Source of the DNA: Delphinus delphis
Taxonomy: Eukaryota > Chordata > Mammalia > Artiodactyla > Delphinidae
Direction of reading: 5' to 3'
Length of the DNA stretch: 64,000 nt
Assembly: GCF_949987515.2 (NCBI RefSeq)
Contig: NC_082691.1
Span: 58,473,740-58,537,739, forward strand
In this document: piece after piece, positions 48,211-59,649 of the stretch
Numbering within the stretch: the stretch's first letter is position 1
Layout: every line of letters begins with the position of its first letter
The notes under the pieces: generated by a model
The model's input: the letters and a program-made list of their open reading frames with translations, nothing else
Told to the model about the DNA's origin: nothing
Databases searched by the model: none
Made by a program: the position numbers and the translations under genes

Positions 48211-50492
48211 CCTACAAAATCTATTATCTGAATAAGAGATTTCTAAATAATCAATAGAACCAGCATACGTAATCTTACTACCAACTAAATATCATTTTAG
48301 TAAATAAAGCTATTTGTAGAAAATACATGAATGCCTATGACTTTAGTCTCCTTATTGTTGTATATAACTGTTAAACAGTTCTTCATACATCAAAACACAT
48401 ATTCCTTCAACAAAAACTACTGAGACCATCATTCCTAAACTCCAGGCTTGAATAACGAATGCAGTTTGAAAACATCATATTTACAAAGACAATAACTATG
48501 CCAGTCCAGCCTTGATGAACCTCCCTGAGTTTCTTTCCAACTTCAAATTCATGCCAGTCTGCCTTCCAACATGCTTTTTATATCTCACCATCCACTCACT
48601 AAACTTTGTCCAATGCAGTACTCATATTCATTCTCTTACTGAGACTCTGAGGTCAGAGGGCACTATTTCATTTATTATTGGTCTAGAAATCTCTAAAGTT
48701 CTCCCTGATTGCCAAAATGGTTTCATTTTTTCCTTATTTATACTTAGAATAAAATTTCTGTAGGTGAGGTTTCAACTTCATTGTCCAAGATGGCATCATC
48801 TCTGTTCCCGGCAGGAAGATGGAGGAGTGTCAAAGGAGAGTGACAAAAGGCACGTACTAGCCTTTTCTTTAGGAAGGTTCTCAAGCTGCCACAGGACAGT
48901 TCCATCTACATCTCACTGGCCAGAACTTAGTTACATGGCGACACTAGCTCAAAGGGGTCTGGAAAGTATTTATTCAGGGTGACCTCATGCTCAGCTCAGA
49001 ATTCTGTTAGTCTGGAAGAAGCTATTAGGAAATTACTAGCAGTCTGCCACAGATGTTGCCTATGTTTCTTTTTGCTGAATAACAGCAGAACAAAGTCTAC
49101 ATCAGCACTAAGCTTTGAAATCCTAGAAAATACGTTTTTCAAAAAAAAACTTTTAGGGAATAGCTCTACTTTCTGTTTGACACATGCTGCTAGCACCTTT
49201 GCTCATCTCCCCTGATTGAATGTTCTTGTGTGTTAAAGTCTAGTACCTTGTTTCTCCATTTTGGTTTGATAAAACCTTTCTTCACAAATTTAGTTGTGGC
49301 ATTTTCTGAACTTGAAAGATTAGCAATCTGTTTCAAGCTCCAGATAATGGGAAAGTTAATCTACACCTGTTTTTTTTTTTTTTTCCATATTTGCCAGGAG
49401 GCTCAGAAATGGGTTGCCAATATTTTTAAAAACTAAATAGTAATTGTTACTATTGCATTTTCTTAGAGGGGCTTAGGTGTAGAATCCACTCTCTGTTAGC
49501 TACAAGCAGAGCATTAGCTGATCAACTGACTAACCAAAGCAAATGTATTAATCATAAATTTAACTGCAATTGAATGGAACCTTCACATTTACTTTGCATT
49601 TTGAATGTATTATGCAAAATGATTGGATGAAAGTGCTTGTTTATTAAAAAAATGCTCTAAAGCTGGTCCTTTCTTGGGTTGGTTTTAATTTTTTCTTTTT
49701 TTTCCCTCTCCCCCTCAAGATTTTCCAAAAATTCCTGTAATAGTAGATACTTTCGGAAGGTTATTTATCACTGCACTAATGAAGATTTGGAAGTAGTTTT
49801 TGCTCTGATTCTCCTTGTTGCTCTCCCTGACATTAGCAGTTAGAGTGCAACTTGAAGAAATCTGAGAAGGAAAGACACAGACATTTGAGAATTTCTTAAA
49901 AGTGTTTTAGGCTGACCAGAAGCATTTTTATTTGAACTTTCATATCCTATGCTCAGAATACAGAATATGATAGTCTATGTTGAAGCTGTTATCATGGGAC
50001 ACTGAGCCATTAATATGTTATCATTCTAAAATAAAAATTAATACTGAAATATGTAACTGGTTGGTCTCCAACTGCTCTAAGGAATAAAGACAACCTTTAA
50101 TGATTCACTTCCCTTTAAGAATTCCTTCTTTAAAAATAGCACAGTATTCTTTATTTTAAATTATTTAGTTAAAAATGATAATGTAGCACATTCTCATGCA
50201 AAAAAAAGTATCAAACTGGTATAAAGTGAAAAGTAAAAGTGCCTTTCCCTTTCCCTAATATTATTACTCTGAATTTTAATAGGGATTTCCAAAATGCGTT
50301 CTAAAAGGTTTGTACTAATTTACATTCCAGTATTCCTTAAACATAGTTATAACCAAATATACTTAATAACTCTTTGTTCATTTGCTCAGAGCCTTTCCAT
50401 ATTTACTGGTTATTAATCTAATTTACTTTCACAGCCTTCCTCTGAGATCAAGATACTAATCTTCCAATTTTATAAATCAAAAAACAAAAATA
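48211..50492. other. Intergenic stretch, unique sequence
   Basis: No gene is recognised. A section at about 49440-49880, with AATGATTGGATG and AATTGAATGG motifs, is non-repetitive and a candidate conserved noncoding element. 50130-50440 may be an old LINE fragment, but I cannot classify it. Confidence 0.45.
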
Positions 50493-50712
50493 GGGGCTTC
50501 CCTGGTGGCGCAGTGGTTGAGAGTCCGCCTGCCGATGCAGGGGACACGGGTTTGTGGCCCGGTCCGGGAAGATCCCACATGCCGCGGAGCAGCTGGGCCC
50601 GTGAGCCATGGCCGCTGGGCCTGCGCGTCCGGAGCCTGTGCTCCGCAACGGGAGAGGCCACAGCAGTGAGAGGTCCGCGTACCGCAAAGATAAAAATAAA
50701 AAAATAAAAAAA
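50493..50712 (+). mobile_element. CHR-2 SINE
   Basis: Full-length, close to consensus: GGGCTTCCCTGGTGGCGCAG, GCCGATGCAGGGGACACGGG, GAGCCATGGCCGCTGGGCCT, AGGTCCGCGTACCGCAAAG, then an A-rich tail. An AAAACAAAAATA duplication flanks it; the A-rich tail blurs the exact end. Confidence 0.94.
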
Positions 50713-50727
50713 CAAAAACAAAAATAA

Positions 50728-52284
50728 AGAGACTTTAAGTTGCTCAACAGTAACTCCGTGTTGTGCTATGAACTGAACTTAAACTTCCTACCTTGTGGTA
50801 ACATTATCTAGCCACTGACTCTCAAGCTAATGGGGGAAGAAAATAAGTAAAGCCTATAGAAAATTATTTTTAAATGTTTGAATATTGAGAACCTGGTAAG
50901 CATCAAATATCAGCCAACTATTCTGGTCACCTAATTTTTTTCTCTGACTTAGAGTAAAAGTCATATTTATGACCAATTTGGTATCCTTTCTATATATGTG
51001 TCAATTGGGACTCATTAGCCTACAGTTATGAAGACTAATAAAGGTATTCACTAATAAAAGGCATATCACACTGGAAAAAATGCAGTTCCTATATCTTAGA
51101 GATTCTAGGAAATGCTTTATCTTTAGTTTCACATCTCATCACAAAATCTCTGTGGTACCTGGGTAGCCACTTTGTCTAGTTGTGCGTTATTACTTGAGAG
51201 ACAAAAAAGCAACTGAGGTGCAGAGCAGTTCTGACTCTGGAAATCTCAGTCCTGAACTTAAGTGTGACAGTCACTCTATAGAGTATCCAAAAACTAGTTG
51301 AAGCTTATATGAGAATTAAAGTTACATCTCTGCTCTACCATAAAAATCTGATGGCCAGAACTGTCTCTCCTAATGTCCCTTAGGCTGTCAAATCAAATTG
51401 GACCCATAGTTCTCACTCAAGGGTTTTAAAAGAGGCTTCTTCCTGGCTGCTGTTACCACTTATTTTCACAGTTGGCCTTCACAAGAGTGACTTAGGACAG
51501 GAATTTATAGTACAGGGACACATTTGAGTAAGAAAAATGGATGTCCTCTTTGTTGAACTAAATAATAACCCTGTTCTAGTAACAGCTTTAGAGCTAGGTT
51601 GTCAGATTCCCATTAAATTTAATTTTCTAGGTCTAAACCTACAGGACTGGAATTGTCTTTATTCAACTGATGTTCATAGTTTTCTGCAAGGCTGTCTCTG
51701 GATGAGAAGTGAAAATGTTAGGTAAACATATCGAAGGCTAAAAATAAATCTGGTTATTTGGGGAATATTCAGGTAACAAAGTCAAATTCACTTTGAAACT
51801 GAAAGTTTGAGGTCATGTAGGCAAAACCTCTATATCCTATGAAAATGTAAGTAACAAGAAAAAGACTGAATTTAGAGGCTGAGCTCTCATACCAATTTTG
51901 CTTACCCTGTGAAATTTTTCTCATTAACAGCTCTGTATTCTCCCATTTTGATGCCTCTCAATCCCTGTTATTAAATCCTAATGGTTTCTGATGGTTTCTG
52001 CAGAATTGGATTGGGCTGGATTCAAGGTATCTAATGCAGATTTGGCTTTTTTGTTTGTTTGTTTAATTGTACATTTGGATGAGAAGTAGTTTTCCTGGTA
52101 GAACTTGGAATAAAGTCATAATAGACTGATGTGTGGATGAGCAGATGGGAATCTGACCTTGTCCAGATGAGCTAAAAAAACAAAACAAAAAAACCCAAAA
52201 CAGTACCCTGATATCTAGCCTCCATCTCTATTTTCAGCTTTAACCCTGTCCTGTATGGCTTTGGATAGAAACAGAGCAAGTCTG
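50728..52284. other. Intergenic stretch, nothing recognised
   Basis: Ordinary AT-rich sequence with no gene, repeat family or RNA gene that I can support. Confidence 0.55.
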
Positions 52285-52433
52285 GAATTTCAGCTCTGTC
52301 AATTTATGGAGGAACTTGGGCAAGCTATTTACCCTGAGTACCAGTTTACTTGTCTGAAAGATAAGAATGAGATGATTGTTGTAGGAATTACAGATTATAT
52401 TTGTATGTCTGGCAGACAACAGGTATTCAGTAC
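52285..52433 (+). repeat. MIR SINE
   Basis: GGAATTTCAGCTCTGTCAAT, GGAACTTGGGCAAGCTATTT and CTTGTCTGAAAGATAAGAAT, ending ACAACAGGTATTCAG, right before the Tigger element. Confidence 0.8.
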
Positions 52434-52919
52434 AGGTATACCTCACTTTATTGCACTTTGCTATATTGCGCTTCACAGATAGTGGGTTTTTTACAAATTG
52501 AAGGTTTGTAGCAATCCTACGATGAGCGAGTCTGTCAGCACCATTTTTCCAACTGCATTTGCTTGCTCACTTTGTGTCTCTGTATCACATTGTGGTAATT
52601 CTCACAATATTTCAAACCTTTTCTTTACTATTATATTTGTTATGGTGATCTGTGATCAGAGATCTTTGATGTTACTATTGCAAAAAGATTTCAACTTGCT
52701 GAAGGCTCAGATGATGGTTAACATTTTTTAGCAATAAAGTATTTTTAAATTAATGTATATACATTGGTTTTTTAAGACATAATGATATTGCACACTTAAT
52801 AGACTAGAGTATAATGTAAACGTAACTTTTGTATGCCCTGGGGAACAAAAATATTCATGTCACTCACTTTATCATGGTGGTCTGGAACCGAACCCGCAAT
52901 ATCTCCAAGGTATGCCTGT
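52434..52919 (-). mobile_element. Tigger1-derived DNA transposon, internally deleted
   Basis: Termini CAGGTATACCTCACTTTATT and ATATCTCCAAGGTATGCCTG are Tigger1 inverted ends. GTTCCAGACC complement, the TGCACACTTAATAGACTAGA segment and ATCTGTGATCAGAGATCTTT follow Tigger1 order with the transposase interior missing. TA flanks on both sides are the expected target duplication. Confidence 0.9.
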
Positions 52920-53276
52920 AAATAGTAACTGTGGAACTAGTCAGAAAATAATTAAACATTATCACGCTGCCAGCTGAGACGGGAGACATTTTTATCACCA
53001 GTCCCTCCTATTAAACTTTTACAAGTGGTCTGGAACCACAGAAACATGCAGAACTAAAGTTCATAAGAAGAAGAAATTGGGAAGTTCATTCATCCATTCA
53101 ACAAATATAAGCAAAGAAGAGGATGCAAAGATGTCAGTCTATAAGGCAAGTGGCACACAGACATCACCATATTGCACAGTACAACAAGATATATACCACA
53201 TGATAAACTGAGTTAAAGTGCTATGCATCTTTGATAAACGTAATACTTCTTCCAGCTCAATTATGAGAAAATATTA

Positions 53277-53691
53277 CAGGATTCCCTTGCTATGCAAGAG
53301 TAGGGTGTTCCTATGAAACCTTTCCTAAGCCACAGTTGTGTAAAGCAAAGAAGCAATTACCTTAGGACACATCTTGCTAATGGAGGCACAAAATAAACTG
53401 AGATAAAGCACAGATGTTCACAGACACAGTTGAAAGCTATGGTGGCCTGATGCTGAGATGCTGAGTGTAGTTCCTGGGGAACTCTCACTGCCTGGGGTAT
53501 GCACTGCCTCTATAACAGCTGACTACGAAACACGTGCTTTAACACTATTTTTGCTTTTTGCTTATTTTTTGGTAAAAAGCAAAAATCCTCTTTGGATTTC
53601 TTTCAGTTAGCTAAAACAGGTACTAATGTAAGTCTTTCATAAAAACAATGTGCCATAAAGTGAACTTTCAAAATGTAGGGGATACCTGTAT
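53277..53691. mobile_element. Second Tigger-like non-autonomous element
   Basis: It runs from CAGGATTCCCTTGC to TAGGGGATACCTG, with CAGG/CCTG ends bounded by TA. Interior GAAACCTTTCCTAAGCCAC and AGCTAAAACAGGTACTAATG reproduce a known mammalian MITE pattern whose exact name I cannot recall. Confidence 0.75.
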
Positions 53692-54398
53692 ATGTAAAAG
53701 GTAAGCTTAAGCAGAGCGTTAATGCGTAAATATGCAAAGTGTGTTTATGATATCATGACTAATTCAATTTGACTAAAGCATGGAGTGAATAAAAGAGGAA
53801 AGTGTGAGATAAGACAAAAAAAGTAGATTTGGACCATATACTGTACAGGCATTAGAAGACCAGGCAAAGGAATTTGAGATTTTTTTAGTAAAGGGATAAT
53901 ATTACTGATATGATAATAGCTTTACTAAGAGACAGTTCATTTGGAAGCTTTGTGAAAGAGAGTGCAGGGAAGAAATACCAAACCCAGCTAGGAGACTCCA
54001 CAATGACACAGGTGAAAGATTGTAATGTGCTGATTTAAGGTAGGAAGAGTGGAATAGAGGGAAAGGAGTGGATTCAAGAGTTGGGGCAACTAGAATGTAC
54101 AAAGATTAGCAAACATGCTGTTAATTAGTAAAGAAAGGAGTGCAATATGGTACAGGTATTTCTCGTTCCTTATTTTTGCTATCACTGTAAAAATGTACGT
54201 TGTCTGATTCTGCCTTTATTTTCATTAAAATAATGACTATTTTTAGCTTTATGTTAAATGCTTAATAAATGTGAGATGTTTATTATGATGACAGTGATGA
54301 TGATTATCTCATTAGGAATTAAAATAAAACTTACTCTTGCGTTTGACTTCTCTGGTTTATTCTTCCTAAGAGTACTGGACTTCTTTCATTCCTAGAAG

Positions 54399-54573
54399 AT
54401 GGTTCTCAGTCCTGGCTACTCATCAGAATCCCCTGAAGAACATTTTTGAAATTCTAATATCTGGACTCCAGCCCTGGACAAATGAATCAGAATCTCTGGG
54501 AACTGGACTCGGGCATCAGTATTTTCAATTTTAATCTCCCCAATGATTCCAATGTGCAGCTAAAGTTGACCTT
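54399..54573 (+). mobile_element. MER5-type hAT MITE
   Basis: GGTTCTCAGTCCTGGCTACT, CATCAGAATCCCCTGAAGAA and CATCAGTATTTTCAATTTTA, ending CAATGTGCAGCTAAAGTTGA, match a MER5-like palindromic element. Confidence 0.75.
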
Positions 54574-56686
54574 GCACTCCTGATCTTAAACAAGATACAC
54601 TGCAGTCTCGAAAAAAGCCCACGTGCTCACATTGCTCTCTGTCCAGTCATTGTAAAGTTCATCGGGTGCACACACGGTGGTTCATTCCCAAGTCTCAACT
54701 AACGGGCAGTTCCCCAGAGTTCCTTGATGTTCAGTATTCCTTGCTGGCCTCTCCCCGCTCCACACCACTCCATCTCAGAAAAGTGAATAATCCCAGTTCC
54801 TATGGGGAGTACAGATATGAGAAAAATCAACCTGAAGTTAATGTAGACATCGCTGGTAGCAGAGAGCAAAGACAGAAAGAACATGGATCCTTGGTGAATT
54901 GAATTATTATATCAATCAATCCAGAAGCTTAATCTACCACTGGACTTCGGGTTATATGAACCAAGAAATTTTACATATCATTTAAGCCACTTTGAGTTGG
55001 GGTTTCTGTTACAGGCAAGAGTATCATATTATATTATCAGCCCTTTATGCTCTTAAAATAAATGATTTTAGATCTTAACCGTTGATATCAGACTTCAGAA
55101 ATGACAAAGTGCCAACCTGAAATATGACATCTTTTATAGGGTAGCCAGCAACAATATTCATGCCTTAGTGACGTACACACTTGGGCTGTAAGTACTGCAC
55201 AGCTGTGAAAACCTGGACTTTGAAATCTGACACATTTTCCAGTATCCTGTATCCTGACCATTTGTGTTCTTTTGTTTTAGCAGCATAAAGTACATCATGT
55301 GAAATTTCCTTATAGTGTTATTTCAATGAACTTTCAAAGAAGAAAATAATTCCAAATTCTAGGCTCTGAATATGCCCTTGAAATATTATCACACCTATAA
55401 TATTACCAGAAACTACTTTTATCTATTAAACTTTATGTGTTGATAATACACTGAAAATCTATTTCTTCAAAAGATGCTTCTTATGATACAGAAGAGTGTG
55501 AAAAGAAGAGGGAAAATATATTTATATTTGCTTATGTATACATCAGGAAACTCTGTAGGGAAGAAAAGTATGAACAATGATTCATTACAAGGGGAGTAGA
55601 GGGACTGGACAGATGAGAATGTTTGGGGGAGACATCGCTATATGCGTTTTTATACTCTTTGGTCTTTGAAATAATGTGATTATATTACCTATATAAAATG
55701 TTAATTAAAATATCACTCTAACAAAAATTAATTTTAAAATTCTAAAATATATTTTTACCAGAAATACTCCCAAATTAATTGATTATTCTACCATCAAGAA
55801 CTCACCAACATGAGAAACCCTATCATCTCCACTCAATGCCATATTAGACTGTTAGCTAAAACAATACTAAATGAGAAATTTAAAAGCTTTTTTGTGAAAT
55901 GCTCTTCTTAGTGTTCCATTTCTATTAGGACACCCAAAACTCTAAGCAAGCTCACATATGTCCTGAAACCACACAGAGGAAACACTGAATGTCCAAGACG
56001 GGGTAAAGCAATTCGAATAAAGGGAGAGGAGACGTGGTTAAAGTAACAGAGGGAGGCTTGGCACGGGGTTGGCACTGCAGCCCAGAACATCTGAAGAATG
56101 AGCACAACGTATAAATTTTACAACTAACAACTAGATGTCTTACAAATGGCAAACGAGTATTGATTGGTTACAGCTCATTAAAGTTTGTTTGCATCATCGT
56201 CCTCCAACTCACCCCACCTGCCATCGCAAACCAGCTCTTGTTCTTGACTTTTCCATCTCTAGGGATAGACAATGGAGTCCAATCCTAATAACAATAATAA
56301 TAATGCCAGCTAACATTTATTGTTTATTCTACTTACCTCCTACCAGGTATACATTTCAGGCTCAAGCTAAGCATTTAAGAGACTCTCAAAGACCAAACCA
56401 GATTCATCAAAAAATCAACAACTAGATTACTAATAAAACTAATTTTTAAAAATTTATCCCTTGAATGAATTTGTAAATTATAGTACAGCAACACTTTATA
56501 ATGGTATAAAGCTGCTAAAAATAACTATGACAACTACGTTAAAACAGAGAAGATTATGTAACATATAGGATTAAATCTGAAAAAGCAGAATGTCAAATGG
56601 TATGTAAATTCATTACAATTATGTTAAAATGTGCACGTGGATGAGTCTCGGAAGATAATATACAAGTTTTAAGATAGTTGTATTTA
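54574..56686. other. Intergenic stretch, mostly unique
   Basis: No gene seen. A MIR-like scrap (minus orientation) with an AATAAT run is at about 56280-56390. The rest shows nothing I can name. Confidence 0.5.
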
Positions 56687-56898
56687 GGGCTTCCCTGGTG
56701 GTGCAGTGGTTGAGAGTCCGCCTGCCGATGCAGGGGATGCGGGTTCGTGCCCCGGTCCGGGAAGATCCCATATGCCGCGGAGCGGCTGGGCCCGTGAGCC
56801 ATGGCCGCTGAGTCTGCACGTCCGGAGCCTGTGCTCCACAACGGGAGAGACCACAACAGTGAGAAACCCGCGTACCGCAAAAAAGAAAAAGAAAAAAA
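56687..56898 (+). mobile_element. CHR-2 SINE
   Basis: Full copy from GGGCTTCCCTGGTGGTGCAG to CCGCGTACCGCAAAAAAG with an A/G tail. Target duplication GATAGTTGTATTTA on both sides. Confidence 0.95.
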
Positions 56899-57369
56899 AA
56901 GATAGTTGTATTTAAAAAGTTGGTTGACACGTGGGATTTTTTTCCTTTTCTCAAAATTTCTTTCAATCTTATCGCTACCCCATGCATTATTTTAACCTAC
57001 TGTATATTAGTCAGTATACAGATCACATGCATAACACAATCCAACATACTGGCAAATTAAAAAAGATTCCAGTTTATTTCTCTCTCATATTACAGTCCAA
57101 ATATAAGCCATGCAGAGCTGATACAGTGGTTCTAAACTCTATGTCTACCTAGAAATTCTGTGACCAAGAATAGGAGAAGGGGTGTTGTTTTTTGCTTCAC
57201 TACTCCCTATTTTCCCTAAGGGAATGGAAACAGTTGTTTGAATGTAGTTTATGCTTTAAACCTATATTAACTGCAAGCTCTCCATCCATCCTTATCTAGT
57301 AACTAGTTCCTTACATAAGTGATGTGCTGCCTCTTAACCAAGTACATACTACAGCTCTTGTCACCAAAT

Positions 57370-57705
57370 TAAGTTTTTATATTTCCCCAGATGCTCATAT
57401 GACTGGCTCCTTCTTCTTCAGGTCTCTGCTCAAACGTTGCCTCCTCAGATAATGCCATTCCTGAACTTCCCTATCTAAAGCAGCCTCTTATCCAATCACT
57501 ATCTCTTACTTCGTTTTATTTTTTTTCGTAGTATTTAAAAGTATTTATTTGATTTTATGATTTGCCTTCCCCCAATAGAATTTAAGTTCCATGAGAGCAG
57601 AGATCTTTTTAAACTCTGTATCCTCAGCTCCTGGTTTATAGCACCTAGCACAGTGCCTCACACACAGGAAGAGGACAAAAAATGTTGAATGAATGAATGA
57701 AATGA
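57370..57705 (+). repeat. L2 LINE 3' end
   Basis: TCTCTGCTCAAACGTTGCCT, TTAAGTTCCATGAGAGCAGA, GCACCTAGCACAGTGCCTCA and the TGAATGAATGAATGAA tail are the classic L2 3' end. Confidence 0.92.
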
Positions 57706-57719
57706 CCAATCCTGCAGTA

Positions 57720-59084
57720 ACTCTAGCGTTGAAAGGGCCCAGCAGGGAAACAAAACATAATTGACAATTACCAGATATAGGCCTCTGACGTTTTCTTACT
57801 GACCTTAGAAATACCGGGGTGGAGCAGGGGAAGTAAGCTGTTTTGCAAGCTGGTGGGAAAATATCTGATTGTTACCTAAACTCATTCAATCTTGGAGGAT
57901 TGATTCAAGGTGCAGGCAAATGCTTCTCAAAAGGAATGTTGTACCACTCAGCTCCATTAAATCCCTTCATCCAAATTCCTGGTCAGCTCATCTTCTTTTA
58001 GCGTTCTAGGTCACAGTTGATGGTATTAACAGAAATCACCAAACTGGGTCTCTGTAAAAATAAATATCAAAAAGAATTGTAAAAAAAAAAAAAAGTAAAA
58101 AAAAAAAAAGAATTGTAAGTGAATTGGTATTTCCCTTTCTTCCAGCCTGAGGCATGTACAATACCCACTGAGTTCAAGGGTACATCCCAGGGTGAATCTA
58201 TGTGTGAGAATAAAAGTGCAGCCATCCAAAAGGGAGATCTTGTTCTATATTCAATTTGCTGACTTTCAACCAAATTTAGCATTATGTGAATGTTTAATAA
58301 CAGTTCTTGATGTATGCCTTATACATAAGCCAATAACAAGTTCTTTAAATATGCATAGGAGGTAACTCTAGCAAATGGAAAGCTAAATAAACACAAGTGT
58401 GAAGAGATATTCTTCCTGCTAAATTATCAGCAATCATATCTTAGATGCTACACTTCCTGCTAAGGTATGAGGGGATGCTGAAGGGGTTGTAGAGAGTGTC
58501 TGACATGTTAATATTGCTAATGGATTCTTGTGTTGAAAGTATATAACATAATTCATTACATATTATATGACTTCCTGGCATGGCACATAGGCTACTTGAA
58601 AGTCAGATTATTCATATGTTATTGCCTCTGAGGCTACACAAAACTTTAGCTTTCATATAATCATATAATCATTGATTTAAGAAATCTTTTCTTGAGAAAA
58701 TAATTTTTTAATGAGCTTGAGAACTAAAACAATCATCAATTTCTAAAACAGAAGTCATTATTTTCCTTGTAAACCAGATGTTCCTCTAGGGTTCCACCTT
58801 AGCTAATGGCAAGACAATCCTCCCAGGCACTTGGTGGTATCCAGTTTTTCCCACATTCCCAATGTCCACAGAAAAGCACACAAGTGCCCTCCTCATCTCC
58901 TCTCAACTGGGTAACAACTAATAGCTTCTTAACTTTTATCTCTACCAGCCACATAACATTTGAATGTCTTTCTTATGGCATTCCAGGTACAGCCCAATTT
59001 GGATTCATTTCACTTTCTAACATTACCCCTCACTACAAATCCCCCAAGCAAACCTGATTCCTAAATAAGTTAAAAACGTTCATA
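57720..59084. other. Intergenic stretch with duplicated A-tract
   Basis: No gene seen. An A-rich insert flanked by direct copies of AAAGAATTGTAA is at about 58069-58118. The rest is not classified. Confidence 0.5.
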
Positions 59085-59285
59085 TCTCTGTGTCATTGTT
59101 CATACTGTTCCCTGATTCTGAAATGCTGAAATACTATCCCCTTCCATCTGTTCTTTCTTCCTGTTCATCCTCTAGTTGTCAGCTCAGTTGCCACTTCCTT
59201 AGTAAACTATCCCAATAGCAACTCCTTCAGTAGGAGGAGAAACTCCTTCCACCTTGCTCCCATGACATTTTGCTTGTTTATAATA
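59085..59285 (+). repeat. L2 LINE fragment, left of a MIR insertion
   Basis: TGTTCCCTGATTCTGAAATG, GTTGTCAGCTCAGTTGCCAC and CACCTTGCTCCCATGACAT fit the L2 3' region, which seems to resume at about 59495. Confidence 0.7.
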
Positions 59286-59309
59286 AAATTATTATTATAT
59301 TATTATTAT

Positions 59310-59490
59310 TAAAGGCCTTACTATGAGCCAGACACTTTGCTAAGCAAGCATTAACTCATTTAATCATCACCATTATTATTCCATCTTATAGAGGCCTCTA
59401 CAAGATTAACTTGTTTAAAGCCAGGCAGTTAGTAAGTGGGGAATTGAAATCCAGATCCTGTAACCCCACAGACATGCTCTTCTTGAGCAT
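59310..59490 (-). repeat. MIR SINE inside L2
   Basis: AAGGCCTTACTATGAGCCAG, AACTCATTTAATCATCACC and GGCAGTTAGTAAGTGGGGAA are reverse MIR. It sits after a TTATTA-rich stretch. Confidence 0.8.
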
Positions 59491-59494
59491 TCTG

Positions 59495-59645
59495 CCTGAT
59501 ACTATAATTAGCATTCATAACTCTGTCTCTCCACTGAAACTGTACACTCCTTGAGGTGTGGGGTTGTGTCTTTGTAGCTCTGCATCCCCAGTCTAGCACT
59601 GTGTTTTGTGCATAACAGCTGCTCGAATTCTTTAATGAATTAACA
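59495..59645 (+). repeat. L2 LINE fragment, right part
   Basis: CTGTACACTCCTTGAGGTGT, TCTAGCACTGTGTTTTGTGC and a TTTAATGAATT end are the L2 3' terminus continuing the piece at 59085. Confidence 0.7.
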
Positions 59646-59649
59646 GAAA

